Origin: Zygnema cylindricum
Taxonomy: Eukaryota > Streptophyta > Zygnematophyceae > Zygnematales > Zygnemataceae
Direction: 5' to 3'
Length of the DNA stretch: 64,000 nucleotides
NCBI GenBank assembly: GCA_037447655.1
Contig: JBBHKE010002884.1
Coordinates: 62,001 to 126,000, forward strand
The notes under the pieces: generated by a model
Seen by the model: only the letters and a program-made list of their open reading frames with translations
Told to the model about the DNA's origin: nothing
The model's database searches: none
Translations under genes and position numbers: made by a program
Shown: positions 11,413 to 21,468 of the stretch, piece after piece
How positions within the stretch are numbered: the first letter of the stretch is position 1
Layout of the letters: every line of letters begins with the position of its first letter

Positions 11413-12445
11413 TGTAGAAATAAAAGGTTATTTTAGTATTTTCTAGGTTTTGCAAAATGCAGAAAAGAAGCCGAGGCAGTCTGCCTCTAACTTCTCTTTT
11501 CAGCTCCCACACTTGTCGTAGTCACTGAAGGTTGAAGAGGGAGCTAGAGCCATGGCTGCCTATGCTGATTAGAGATAGAGTTACGGGTTGTAGATTTTGG
11601 TAGATTTACCAAAATAGAAATTGACGGACCCTGGATTTGAACCTAGTACCTGCCGTCCGTCAACCTAGCCGGTAGCCTTAGCCAGTTAGTCTGGCATCAT
11701 GGTTGGACATATAGGGTTTTGTAATTATTTAGATGTTAACACGTAGCCTATTTTCATTCAACGGAATATTTAGACATAGATACAGTTGTAATGTACGGCC
11801 ACTGAACTTCCAAAACGGATACCGCGCAATTTGTTTCGAACGCAAAACAAATAGTGCGCAAGTATTTATGACGGCCACGATTGTAATCCGACTTCATCGG
11901 ACGGCCACGAATCATGCCGAGATCGCGGAATGAGTTTTTGGCGGTTTATGGTCAATGCCACATCAATTGCCACGTGGCACAATCACATTGGATTTCGGCA
12001 TCTTTGGCGATTCCGGGAACGAATCAAAAAATGACATGTGTTGACTTGTTGGCCATGTTGTACAATGGCCGTACACAAAGTACATCGGCACATGTACCTT
12101 TATGTACGATACACTCTTATGATTGGTGCCGTACTTTAGTAGATAGAGTTTTAGAGAGAGATAGGACTTAGAAACTTTTGATAGATTAGACCATCGCTCC
12201 CAGAGAGCTCTTGTACAAAAGGTCAACTTTGACTCTTGATAACTTACTGCTTAGGGGAGCAAATTCAGAGATTCTTTTTGCTATAGACCCAGGGGAGTCT
12301 TGGCTTTACAAGGGTGAAGGTGGTCTGAGTTTTTGTCTGCCAGGGTGGCAATATATTCTTGCTGAAACACAAAGGGGTCAAGGTTATCCTAGAGGCTTCG
12401 TGTGAGCTGCCTACTTTGAGGTCCTATGGAGGTCTCCAAGTTTGA
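11413..12445 (+). repeat. Copia-A 3' LTR with preceding polypurine tract
   Basis: The purine run AAAATAAAGGGAG (11400-11412) directly precedes TGTAGAAATAAAAGG. The LTR ends ...AAGTTTGA with CA mutated to GA, then the target duplication ATGAT. All blocks of the 5' copy recur: tRNA-like block at 11618-11705, G-box near 11971, GTAC cluster 12058-12135. Confidence 0.88.
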
Positions 12446-13532
12446 ATGATAAGGGCCGTCGGATCCAAACCGGCTTTTAATGTTAGCCGTTCAAAATAAC
12501 AAATGTCCGGTATATTTGTTTCGTGCGTACTAAAAGACTCAATTAGTTTCTATGTCCTCAATTTGTTATTCCGTTAATTGAATTAATGATCTAGCTAAGG
12601 TTTAAATAGCTATCAAACCCTATGTATCCTAACGGACTACTACGACAAACCGGTAAGAGCTGACGGCTACGCCTCGCTCTGCCGGTCGGAGGTACGAGTC
12701 TTGCCGGACTCAACCTTTTTGTTGAGAGTGACTTAGATCACTCTTTAGTCCTGCCTAAAGAGCTGAGGGAGCCATGGATACACGGCCCTCTCACTCTTTC
12801 AGTGACTACAACAAGTATAGGGGCTAGAGAGAGAAGATGAAGGCAGACTGCCTTCGCTTTTTCTTATAGCTATTCTAATCAATTAAGACCTAGAAAATAT
12901 TTCCCCTAAATCGAGTGATTTCAACAATCTTCAAGCTGAAAATCTGTGCATAATATTTGTACGGGCGGAGGTGGTTAATGATTCGTACGAAAGTTTTGCG
13001 ACCAGATTTTAACTTTGAAATTGAAAATCAAAATTTCGAAACGGAATGTCAAAAAGGCACCGCAAACTTTTAAGGTCAGGGGATGTCAGAAAGAGCGTGC
13101 CAAGATATTTTGGTCGACCTTCATTACACTGTGGCGGAAGGCACATGACGTGTACGACGTGTTCAATTCTCATTGCATGTTTGTGGTGGATTTTTATTTT
13201 TTTCATGTGTACGAATGGTACATGACCAGTGTGAAGAAACTCTTCTCGCCGAGGAGAGTCTCTTCAAACTGGACGATGTGTGTGATTGCTTCACGAATCT
13301 AAAAAAAGTCCAACGGTCGATACTTACGCCTATAATATTGGAGCCATCCAATAGACATGTTTCGTCAAGTTTTGTCTGAAAAAAAAAATGGTACACATCC
13401 GTACCAAATAGTACTGCATCCGGTAAACAACCAAACTTTCCCTCTAATAGAAGCTCACCCTTAGGGTGAAATTCCATTAGGCGGTCCCAGTAAATGTAGG
13501 GCCAAGTCTACTGGCAACGTTTACTGGAAGTC

Positions 13533-14919
13533 TGTAACAGGGTTACAAGGTTGGGAACTTAGTGGCTAGAAACTCGGCTGCTATAGTTGCGGTTGCAGAG
13601 CAGCGCAGCTGCGATTCCAGATCAGCGCAACATAGCAGCATAGCAACTTAGTAGAATAACGTAGCGCAGCATAGCAACGCAGCGTAGCAGTATAGCAACG
13701 CCGCAGAATGTAGATTTTACCGTATAGTTCTGGAAGGATATTGTGGATAGATCTCGGTTGACCGCGAAGGTCCACGTGTACATTTGTACAGTATTGGGTT
13801 GACTAGCAGTTAGTGAGTTTAAATAGTGAGATAGACGTAGTACGAGAGGGACTCTTTGAGTAGACCTTCGCAGCGAGCGCTAAATATTGTAATCCTCTCT
13901 TGAGTAATAAAGCGCAACCTTGTCTGTTACTGAAATTTTGTGGTCTTCATTGACCCACAGAATGAGCAGCCTATGTAAAGCCTCTAGGATAATATTTGCC
14001 CCTTCTACTTTCCCGCTGAATAAGCGCCGCTCAGGCACACAAATATTCTGACCACTCTCACCCCTGTGAGGACAAGACTCCCCTGAGTCAAACGCAAAAA
14101 GAATCACTGAATTTGCTCACCTGAGCAGTAAGTTATGGCTGGTCAAAGATGACCTTTATAGTTACAAGCTCTCTTAGAGAGAGAGGTACCTAAATTTTAC
14201 TAAGTCTTGGTCTGCCTACTCACGACTACCTACTACTAAACCCTAGTCCAATAGGAACACTATATAGTACAAGAAGGTACAATGGACGATGTACTTATTG
14301 TACGACTATTGTACGACAAGGTCTACAAGGTGACACCTGTCAAATCGGAAGCCATGGTTCCTCCTCTCATCTTCTCCGGTATCAAATAATGTGGCGCCAC
14401 GTGGCACCGCGTGACGATATCTCCGTATGCCGCCAAAAGCTCACTTCGCGTGGCGGCTATAATGCCGGCCGTCCGATCAAAACATATTTTACACGGTTCA
14501 GATTCGCCTACATGCAGAAATTGCTCCTTTTGGTTAGTCTGCTATGAATTAGCTGTTGCGTTAATGTTTATATATTTATGAAACCCGTCACGTGTATCGT
14601 TTCGTAACTCCTTAATGGTTAAGGCGTTAGGCTATAGACAGTCTAGAGGTCGTAGGCTCAAATCTAGGCTTAGGTATCATTTTAGCAAAATACCCTTACT
14701 TCAAAAACTGCCACTTTCTAAATATTGCGTTAGTCATGGCGCGCCTTTTATCCTCACTCTCTTTCTTTGAAGCAAAAGTAAAATAGGGAAGTGAACTATT
14801 AATTACCTCTTTTCAAGAGTTACTGCTGTGTGCGCCTGCTGTTGCTACGGGAATATCCCTGGAGCTTTCCGCTGTGCATCGTGTGGATTGTGGTGCTTAC
14901 TAATATTGTGCCTTTTACA
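13533..14919 (+). repeat. Gypsy 5' LTR (split by a solo LTR)
   Basis: TGTAACAGGGTTACAAGG to ...GTGCCTTTTACA, in two parts: 13533-13930 and 14824-14919. It matches the 3' LTR at 27190-28752. The first part is dense in CAGCGCAGCTGCG and AGCATAGCAAC motifs (13585-13700). AATAAAGCGCAACC near 13907 may be a polyadenylation signal, since it precedes the LTR end in both copies. Confidence 0.82.
13931..14818 (-). repeat. Solo LTR in the gypsy 5' LTR, GTTAC duplication
   Basis: Begins TGAAATTTTGTGG, ends TTTTCAAGA, and is flanked by perfect GTTAC (13926-13930 and 14819-14823). It is the same family as the LTR at 268-1098. It carries the clearest tRNA-like block in the window (about 14605-14675): AATGGTTAAGGCG, a possible anticodon-type hairpin TAGGCT...AGTCTA, and the B-box-like AGGCTCAAATCTA. 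Confidence 0.85.
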
Positions 14920-14920
14920 C

Positions 14921-14932
14921 TGGTATCGGAGC
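14921..14932 (+). other. Gypsy primer binding site (tRNA-iMet 3' end)
   Basis: TGGTATCGGAGC begins one base after the LTR end. It differs by one base from TGGTATCAGAGC, the usual plant iMet primer site complementary to the tRNA 3' terminus. Confidence 0.7.
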
Positions 14933-14953
14933 TTATCCCCGTGACTCGACAGC

Positions 14954-15880
14954 ATGGATGAACACGGCGTGTCCACTACGGAAATGTTAGCGCAAGTTCT
15001 CAAGGAGTTAGAAAACGTTAGATTACAGAACGCGCAACTGAACAACACCGTCGCAACTTTGGAATCTCGTCTTGGTGAGCGACCTCATGGAGGCATGGAG
15101 AGGGATTACAGGAGACCGAAATTACGACCTCCCGACGAGTTCGACCCTGCAAGACATAAGAAATTAGACACGTGGTTATTCTCTGTTGCAACTTATCTCG
15201 AGAACTTTCCTACCCTGTCGGACCGTGAGAAGATTCACTACGCGGGTGGTCTTCTTAAGGGGGCATTGGGTGCATGGTGGAGGTAATTGGTGGAGAATGA
15301 TGAGATACCGACCGTTTGGGCTCTCTTCGTTCAACTACTCCGTGACGCCTGGCAGCTTGTTAATACGGTTAAGGCTGCAAGAGATAGGATCGCAATGTTG
15401 AAGCAACGCACTTCGGTGTTGGAATTTACGCAACGGTTTTTGGAGTGCAAGGTTGAAATACCTACGTTGACGGAGGATGAAGCTGTGGATCGCTACGTGA
15501 ATGGACTCAAATCCTCCATTTGTAGGGATGTGGAACAATGGCTCGCTCGGGAAAGCACAACTCCTAGTCTCTCCGCGATCATTCAGTTTGCTGAGCGGAC
15601 CGATTTCGTCGACTTCACCTTCCGATGACCTTATCATTATGGGTCGAGTAGTGGTGGAGGGGGGCGTCGAGATGATGGTCCAACTCTCATGGAGCTCGCA
15701 GCAATTGATGAGGATAAGGAGGTGGTCAACGTACTGCGGAAAAAGAAGAAAACTATCACGACCAAGGCCAACAACTTGTCCCCCGAGGAGCTCCAACGGA
15801 GAAGGCAAAATGGCTTATGCTTCCAGTGCGGTTCCCCGGACCATATGGCACGGGAATGTCCAAAAAGGAAAAATCTCGGA
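14954..15880 (+). pseudogene. Gypsy gag with CCHC knuckle (broken)
   Basis: The ATG at 14954 opens a frame with an N-terminal coiled-coil-like segment (about residues 10-40), followed by a retrotransposon Gag capsid region (LDTWLFSVATYLENF, then GGLLKGALGAWWR). A TAA at 15284 interrupts it. The same frame resumes at 15287 and ends at a TGA near 15626. A frameshift then leads to the zinc knuckle CFQCGSPDHMARECPKRK near 15820. The family role is to assemble the particle and package RNA. The start is chosen because it lies about 20 bp past the primer site and begins the coiled coil. Confidence 0.82.
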
Positions 15881-18800
15881 AATGGGAAACTTAACGTCAT
15901 GAGGTTAGCCGGTGAAGGAGGAGACCCTTTGAAATTTTGGGGTCAAATCAGAGTGCGCGCAACTGGCTTCATGGTGGACTCCGGAGCATCGGGAAACTTC
16001 AGCAACGAGGCGATGGTGAAAAAGTTGAAGCTTCCTCTCGTGGTACTGAAGGATCAGCAATCGGTACAATTGGCAGACGGAAAATCCTTATCCATTACCC
16101 ATCGTACTCCGCAGTTACGCGTCGGAATGGGGAGATTCCGATGGTACGACACTCTTCATGTATTACCTCTTCGAGACCATGAGGTAATTTTGGGGAAACC
16201 GTGGCTGCAAAAATGGAATCCAACTATCGATTGGAGAAGTGGGGCCATGAGAGTGAAAAAAGGCGAAGAAGAGTTTTAGGTAAAAGCGGGAGCGGCTGGT
16301 AAAGGATCGGAAGAGGGACGCCTACTTTCAGCTTAACAGCTTAAGAGGGCACTCAGAAAATGGAAAACTATATGTGTAGCGGTCGTCCGGCCCATGGAGG
16401 AGGCGAAGGAGGAGATTTCGAAAGAATGGCAGAAGAAGGACCCCGACTTCGACTCGAAAGAATAGGACGACACCGGAAAGACTTCCGAAGAGGCCCCGGA
16501 AGTCGTGACAAAACTTATCGAGGAGTACGTAGATGTTTTTCCCCCGAAGCTCCCCGAGGGCTTGCCTCCGAAACGCGAGGAAGACCACAAGATAAAACTT
16601 GTTCTTGGAGCGATACCCCCGGCTAATCAGATGTACAAGATGAGTTACACCGAATTAGACAAACACAAAAAGCAACTCGCGCAGTTGGTCGACGCCAAAG
16701 CCATAGAATCGAGCAAGTCACCGTATGGAGCTCCCGTTCTCTTTGTGAATAAAAAAGATAGAGGCTTTCGTATGTGTGTGGACTACCGATTGCTAAACAA
16801 GTTAATGGTCAAGAATGCGTACCCTTTACCGAGAATAGACGAATTGTTATACCGACTACGAGGTGCTAAATATTTCTCGAAGATAGATCTGCAGAGCGGT
16901 TATCACCAGATTAGAATTGCCGAAGAGGATGTGGAAAAGACGGCGTTTAGAACTCGGTATGGTCATTTTCAGTTTCGGGTAATGTCGTTCGGGTTAACTA
17001 AGCGCCGGCAACTTTTATGCATCTGATGAACTCCATCTTTCGGCAATATCTGGATGCGTTTGTAATCATCTTTGTAGACGATATCTTGGTGTATAGCCGA
17101 ACGCTTGAGGATCATATGACGCACTTACGAACGGTCTTACAAATCCTTTGGGAAAATAAGTTGTACGCAAAGAGGAGTAAGTGTGACTTCTTGAAGGAGA
17201 AAATTGATTTTTTGGGCCATGTGGTGAGCCGAGACGGAATCGCAGTGGATCCGAACAAAATTAGGGCAGTGAAGGAGTGGCCGCAACCAATGAACATTAC
17301 GGAATTACGCAGTTTTCTGGGATTATGGTCCTACTATCGACGTTTTGTCGAAGGTTTTGCCAAAATCGCTGCACCACTCACGGAATTTCTTAAAAATGAC
17401 GTGCCCTACGAGTGGAAATCGGCGCAAGGGGCAGCTTTTAACACGCTAAAGGAGCGGTTGGTTACCGCCCCTGTGTTAGCTTATCCCGACCCGGACCTAC
17501 CTTGGACGATAATTACAGACGCCAGCGATATGGCGGTTGGAGGGATCCTTATGCAGGATCAAGGAAAAGGCCTCCAACCCATTGCCTACGATAGTCGAAA
17601 ACTAAAGGCAGCGGAGCTTAACTGGGCCACCCATGAAAAGGAGACAATTGCGATCATCAACGCGCTGGAAGTTTGGAAATGTTACATTCAGGGGAAGCGG
17701 ATCACAATTATCACGGATCACCACGCCCTGCAGTACGTACAAACACAGCCGAAGTTGTCCAAGAAACAAGTGCAATGGATGACGTTTCTTCAGACCTTCG
17801 GGCCGGAACTTGTCATTGAGTATTAGCCGGGCAAGACAAATCCAGCGGATGTGCTGTCGAGAAGACCCGGAGTCCCTGCTCGAGTGGCGGAGCAACAATC
17901 GCAGACATCGCAGGTTGTGGACGTGAGCTCTGTGAAAAATAACACCGCAGCCTCGGCCACCGCGTAAGATTCGAAACTCAACGCAGTCACTACGACGGTG
18001 AAAGTGGACGATCAGTGGCTAAGTAGAATTAAGGCCGCATACGACGAGGACGAGTCATTAAAAGAACTGATAAAACGGAAGGTATTGGTTCGGACCGCTA
18101 ATGGTATGTGGCGATATAAACCAAGTCAAACAACAAGACTTTACGTTCCGACAAATCGGGAGCTACGTCATTCGATACTGAAATTAAGTCATGATAAACC
18201 GCTCAATGGACACTTCGGCCGGGATAAAACAACTGCACGTGTCGCTGAAGCGTATTATTGGCCAAACATGACTCGAGACATTGCGGAGTATGTCCGGACG
18301 TGTGACTCCTGTAACAGAAACAAACCAGAATCAGGTCACCAGGGTCTGTTACAACCCTTTCGGATACCATCTGTTCCTTAGGAAGCGATTTCGATGGACT
18401 TTATCGTTGCTCTTCTGTTAACCAAGGAAGGTTATGACTCTATTTTCGTCGTTGTGGATTACTTGACGAAAATGGCCCATTTCTTGCCCACAACAACCAC
18501 AGCCACAGCGAGAGATGTGGCAAACTTATTATTTCGGGAGATATTCCGCCATCACGGACTCCCAAAAAGGATCGTCAGCGACCGGGATCGTAAATTTGTG
18601 AGTCACTTTTGGAGAATTCCGGTCGAGCTGTGTGGAACGCAGCTTGCCATGTCCACAGCTTCCCACCCTCAAACGGATGGTCAGACTGAAAGAGTGAATT
18701 GGACTTTGGAGGAGGCGTTGCAGGCTTATGTTTCGGTGCACCAAACGGATTGGGTAAACCATGTAGTAGCGATTGAGGTGGCGTACAACAGTGCGGTGAA

Positions 18801-19450
18801 CTTGTCCACGAATGCTACGCCATTCTCCCTCAACGGACGACAACCCACCCTTCCACAAAACTTATTGGTCGCTGACTGCCCTACGTCGGCAACTCGGGAT
18901 TTTGCCAAAACGTTGCAAGGGAACCTGGAAAAGGCGGCGAAGGCAATCCAATTGGCAAAGGATCGTAAAAAGTCGCAGGCTGACTCTCACCGAAAAGAAA
19001 CCGTTTTCAGCGTGGGTGATAAGGATTGCCTTAACATGGCAAACCTCTCCTTATCGGGTGCCTTCTCTAAGAAATTAGCACCGAAATTCACGCGCCCATT
19101 CACGGTTCTGTCACGTGTGGGAGAGGTGGCTTATAAGTTGGATATTCTGACAGAATGGCATATCCACAATGTCTTCCATGTTTCCTTGTTTAAACCATTT
19201 AGAGACCGTGATTCGATATTTCCTAATCGACGGCAGAATAATCCTTTACCCCTTGTTCACGGTACCTTCGACGAGTATGTGGTGGAGGAGATACTTCAGT
19301 CGCGCCGCTCTCGGAATTCCAACGCCAGCCAGTATCTGGTGCGTTGGAAGGGCTACGGCGCTGAGGACGAATCTTAGGTGAACGAGGAGGATCTGCATTC
19401 TCCTGAATTGCTGCGCCGGTTTTCGAAGAGTGAGGACACTCAACTTCACC
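15880..19450 (+). pseudogene. Gypsy pol: protease, RT, RNase H, integrase, chromodomain (broken)
   Basis: Protease has FMVDSGASGNF near 15970. RT carries [12 protein letters not shown] near 16765, [15 protein letters not shown] near 16870 and [11 protein letters not shown] near 17068. RNase H carries [13 protein letters not shown] near 17510. The integrase H2C2 finger is near 18195-18330 (HFGRDKTTARV, CDSCNRNK). Its catalytic region has VVDYLTKMAHF, IVSDRDRKFVS and QTDGQTERVN. The C-terminus is a chromodomain (YVVEEILQSRRSRNSNASQ, then YLVRWKGYG), which in chromoviruses directs insertion to marked chromatin. Stops: 16277, 17824, near 18379 and 19375 (the last in the chromodomain Trp). Frameshifts lie near 16300-16500 and 17006. 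Confidence 0.9.
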
Positions 19451-20559
19451 GGAGGGGCAATCGCAGCGGCCGCGGTAAAAGGAGGAATCACAGTGACGCA
19501 ACCATCGCAATTATACTAAGGACGCGGCGAGGAAACGCAGCGACGATGTTACCTCACTTCGGCGATACAGCGGCGCAACCACCGCAGCGCAATATGGATA
19601 CGGTACCATCAGAGGAACGTAGGGCCACGTTGACAGGAAAGCGCAACGACGCAATTGTGTTTCACCACATTGGTTACAACGAACCCTTGGTTTCGCCGCA
19701 GCAGCGCAGTTTTATAAATGTTGGACGCTGCGATACCCTCGCACACTGCGACGCTTCACAGAGTCCAAACATGAAGCCCTCAACCATCTGTAACAAAGCC
19801 GCCCTCCGCCCTCGCGCCCAGCCTAGTCCGGGCAGTTTTAGAGCGCTTCACTCTGCTCAGCCAGCTTACCCTCCCTTCTCGCACTACCAAAATTATCCGA
19901 CGCCACAACATCCATGGCATCGTCGTCTTCTCCACAGCCAAAAAGAAAGAGACTGGTACGGGTAGGGCGAGGAGATGTACCCCGCCCAGATAGATTGTTA
20001 GAGGAGGCAGAGGCCATGGTAGAGGCAAAAAGGAGAAGGGAGGTGGTGGCAGTCCTTGAACCAGAAGAGATAGCTAGTAGCGAGGCAGAGCCAGCGGAGA
20101 CCAGCGGAGGAGAGGGGTCAGAAAATTCACAAGACCCCGAGTACAACCCACTCCAGGAAGGGGATCAGGAGGATGAGGAAGACCATGCGATGTCGGATGC
20201 GGAGGAGCCGGAACGGGAACCGACACCCGTGCAACTTGAGGAGCGTGCCTCTGATCTAGAGGTGATGTGGGACCCTAACAAGGAGAGTACCGCGGACGAG
20301 CAGTCCACGGAAAGCTCGGAGAAGAAGGCGGAAGGACAATACCCTAATGGAGACGAGGTATTCCTCCTCGGAAGGGAAAGAGGGGACACAGACGGGGAAA
20401 GTGAACAAGAAGAAGAAATCCCCGATTATCTCTTTCCATCTCCTGTGGACACTCGGCAACCGGACCCCACCTTCAGCTTTGCCAAGCGCCTATATTGGGA
20501 CCCTTCGGAGTGGCCTGCAACGTGGCGCACAAGAAAACCTGGGGACCCTTTCTATATCC

Positions 20560-21382
20560 TGTTGTTCTACAACCACCGGTGCAGGTGGAGGAGCAGCAGT
20601 AGTAGTAGAAGTAGACATGATACACTCTCAGAAGCTATCAAGAATCCTACCAACCAGCTGTTCTTAAGTGCTCACCAATTCTTATACAAACATCCAAACC
20701 TCACAAAACTCTATCAGAATACAGAGTAGCATAAACACTAACAACTCCCAAAGTTTCAGCACAATTGACCCGACAACACTCAAGATATAATACTCAGAAG
20801 TTTCCCAAAAACTGTCTGCAGTTTTACTACTTGGAAGTCTGGATACATAAAAATGCTCGAAGTCCTAAGTCTTATACTTTCGGTGTTCTACCGCCGATAA
20901 GAGTGTACCTGAGAGGTACGTCCAAAATCAACCCACCTACTGAGATCTACGTGTCCTTGATCGTGCCAACCCAATCTATCATCGTACAGTCAATATTACT
21001 CAGAATCTAGATTAAGTGTTTGTACAAATACTTGTCGGCTAAGTCACTTGTGATACTCTTATGAATCTCGTCCGTTGACTAGATTCATATCAATCGCAGC
21101 TGCGTTGTCCCGTACCGGATCACATTTACATCACCCGCGGCTGCTGTGTCCTGCACCGAATCATATCCAAGATAGTAGCAGCTGCGTTGTCCGTACGGAT
21201 CTTATCCAAAGTAACCGCAGCTGCATTTGTCCTGTCTGTGTCGTTGCTTCGCTGCTGCGCTGCTGCGCTGCTGCGCAGCTCTGCTGTATAGCAGCTGCGC
21301 TGCTCTTCCGTATAGCAGCTGCGCTGCTGTCTGTATAGTTGCTGTGCTGCTCTGAGACTGAAAGGTTTCCAAAAAGACAACA
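20560..21382 (-). repeat. Copia-C 3' LTR (left copy)
   Basis: Runs from TGTTGTTCTACAACC to AAAAAGACAACA. The segment 21225-21355 is rich in GCTGCGCTGCTGCGCAGC and GTATAGCAGCTGCG repeats. The minus-strand ATG of gag lies within the LTR sequence (complement near 20616). Confidence 0.88.
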
Positions 21383-21468
21383 CTCCCCTAAAGCTTTAGA
21401 ATCAGTATACCAGCGCAGCTGCGGTGATAAACTAGCACAGTATGGCAGAATAGCAGTATAACAATTAG

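Larger units (their letters stand above)
6033..12445 (+). mobile_element. Copia-A: full-length but decayed Ty1/copia retrotransposon
   Basis: A complete element with two LTRs of about 1.03 kb, a half tRNA-iMet primer site, gag, protease, integrase, RT and RNase H in copia order, and a polypurine tract. It is flanked by the perfect 5-bp duplication ATGAT (6028-6032 and 12446-12450). By eye the LTRs differ at roughly 50 of 1033 positions. The coding region carries several stops and at least three frameshifts, so the copy is not autonomous. It lies nested inside solo LTR B. Confidence 0.92.
5507..12926 (-). repeat. Solo LTR B, interrupted by Copia-A
   Basis: Minus-oriented copia LTR: it starts TGCAATTCTGTGTCC (5507) and ends ATTTCAACA (12926). 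The flanking 5-mers TTCTT (5502-5506) and ATCTT (12927-12931) differ at one base, so a decayed target duplication is likely. Its sequence resembles the LTR of Copia-E. Copia-A sits inside it, splitting it into 5507-6032 and 12451-12926. The tRNA-like block (12655-12715) and the complement of the ACTTGTCGTAGTCACT motif (near 12798) are both recognisable. Confidence 0.75.
4635..13462. repeat. Long inverted-repeat element with ~540-bp arms, split by later insertions
   Basis: The arm at 4635-5180 and the arm at 12932-13462 are clear inverted copies over their full length. Both run from a GGGTGA(A/G)CTTC-type end, through a poly-T tract after GTACC, a GGCGTAAGTATCGA block, a CTCCTCGGCGAGGAG-type palindrome, a block around TGGTCGACC, and an inner edge at GTACAAATATTA. 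Between the arms lie the palindrome 5203-5482 and the solo LTR plus Copia-A. The outer junctions sit in a CACCCTTAGGGTG-like palindrome, which suggests a TTA target (PIF/Harbinger or Tourist style). That family call is inference; no transposase is present. Confidence 0.6.

Noticed and set aside
14605-14675. A functional tRNA gene (Leu/Ser type).
   Set aside because: No acceptor stem pairs around the D-arm and T-arm-like parts and the anticodon arm is irregular. I treat it as a tRNA-derived module within an LTR.
16360-16626. An 88-codon frame between gypsy protease and RT as a separate gene.
   Set aside because: It overlaps the frameshifted gypsy pol and translates the pol bridge region in a wrong frame.
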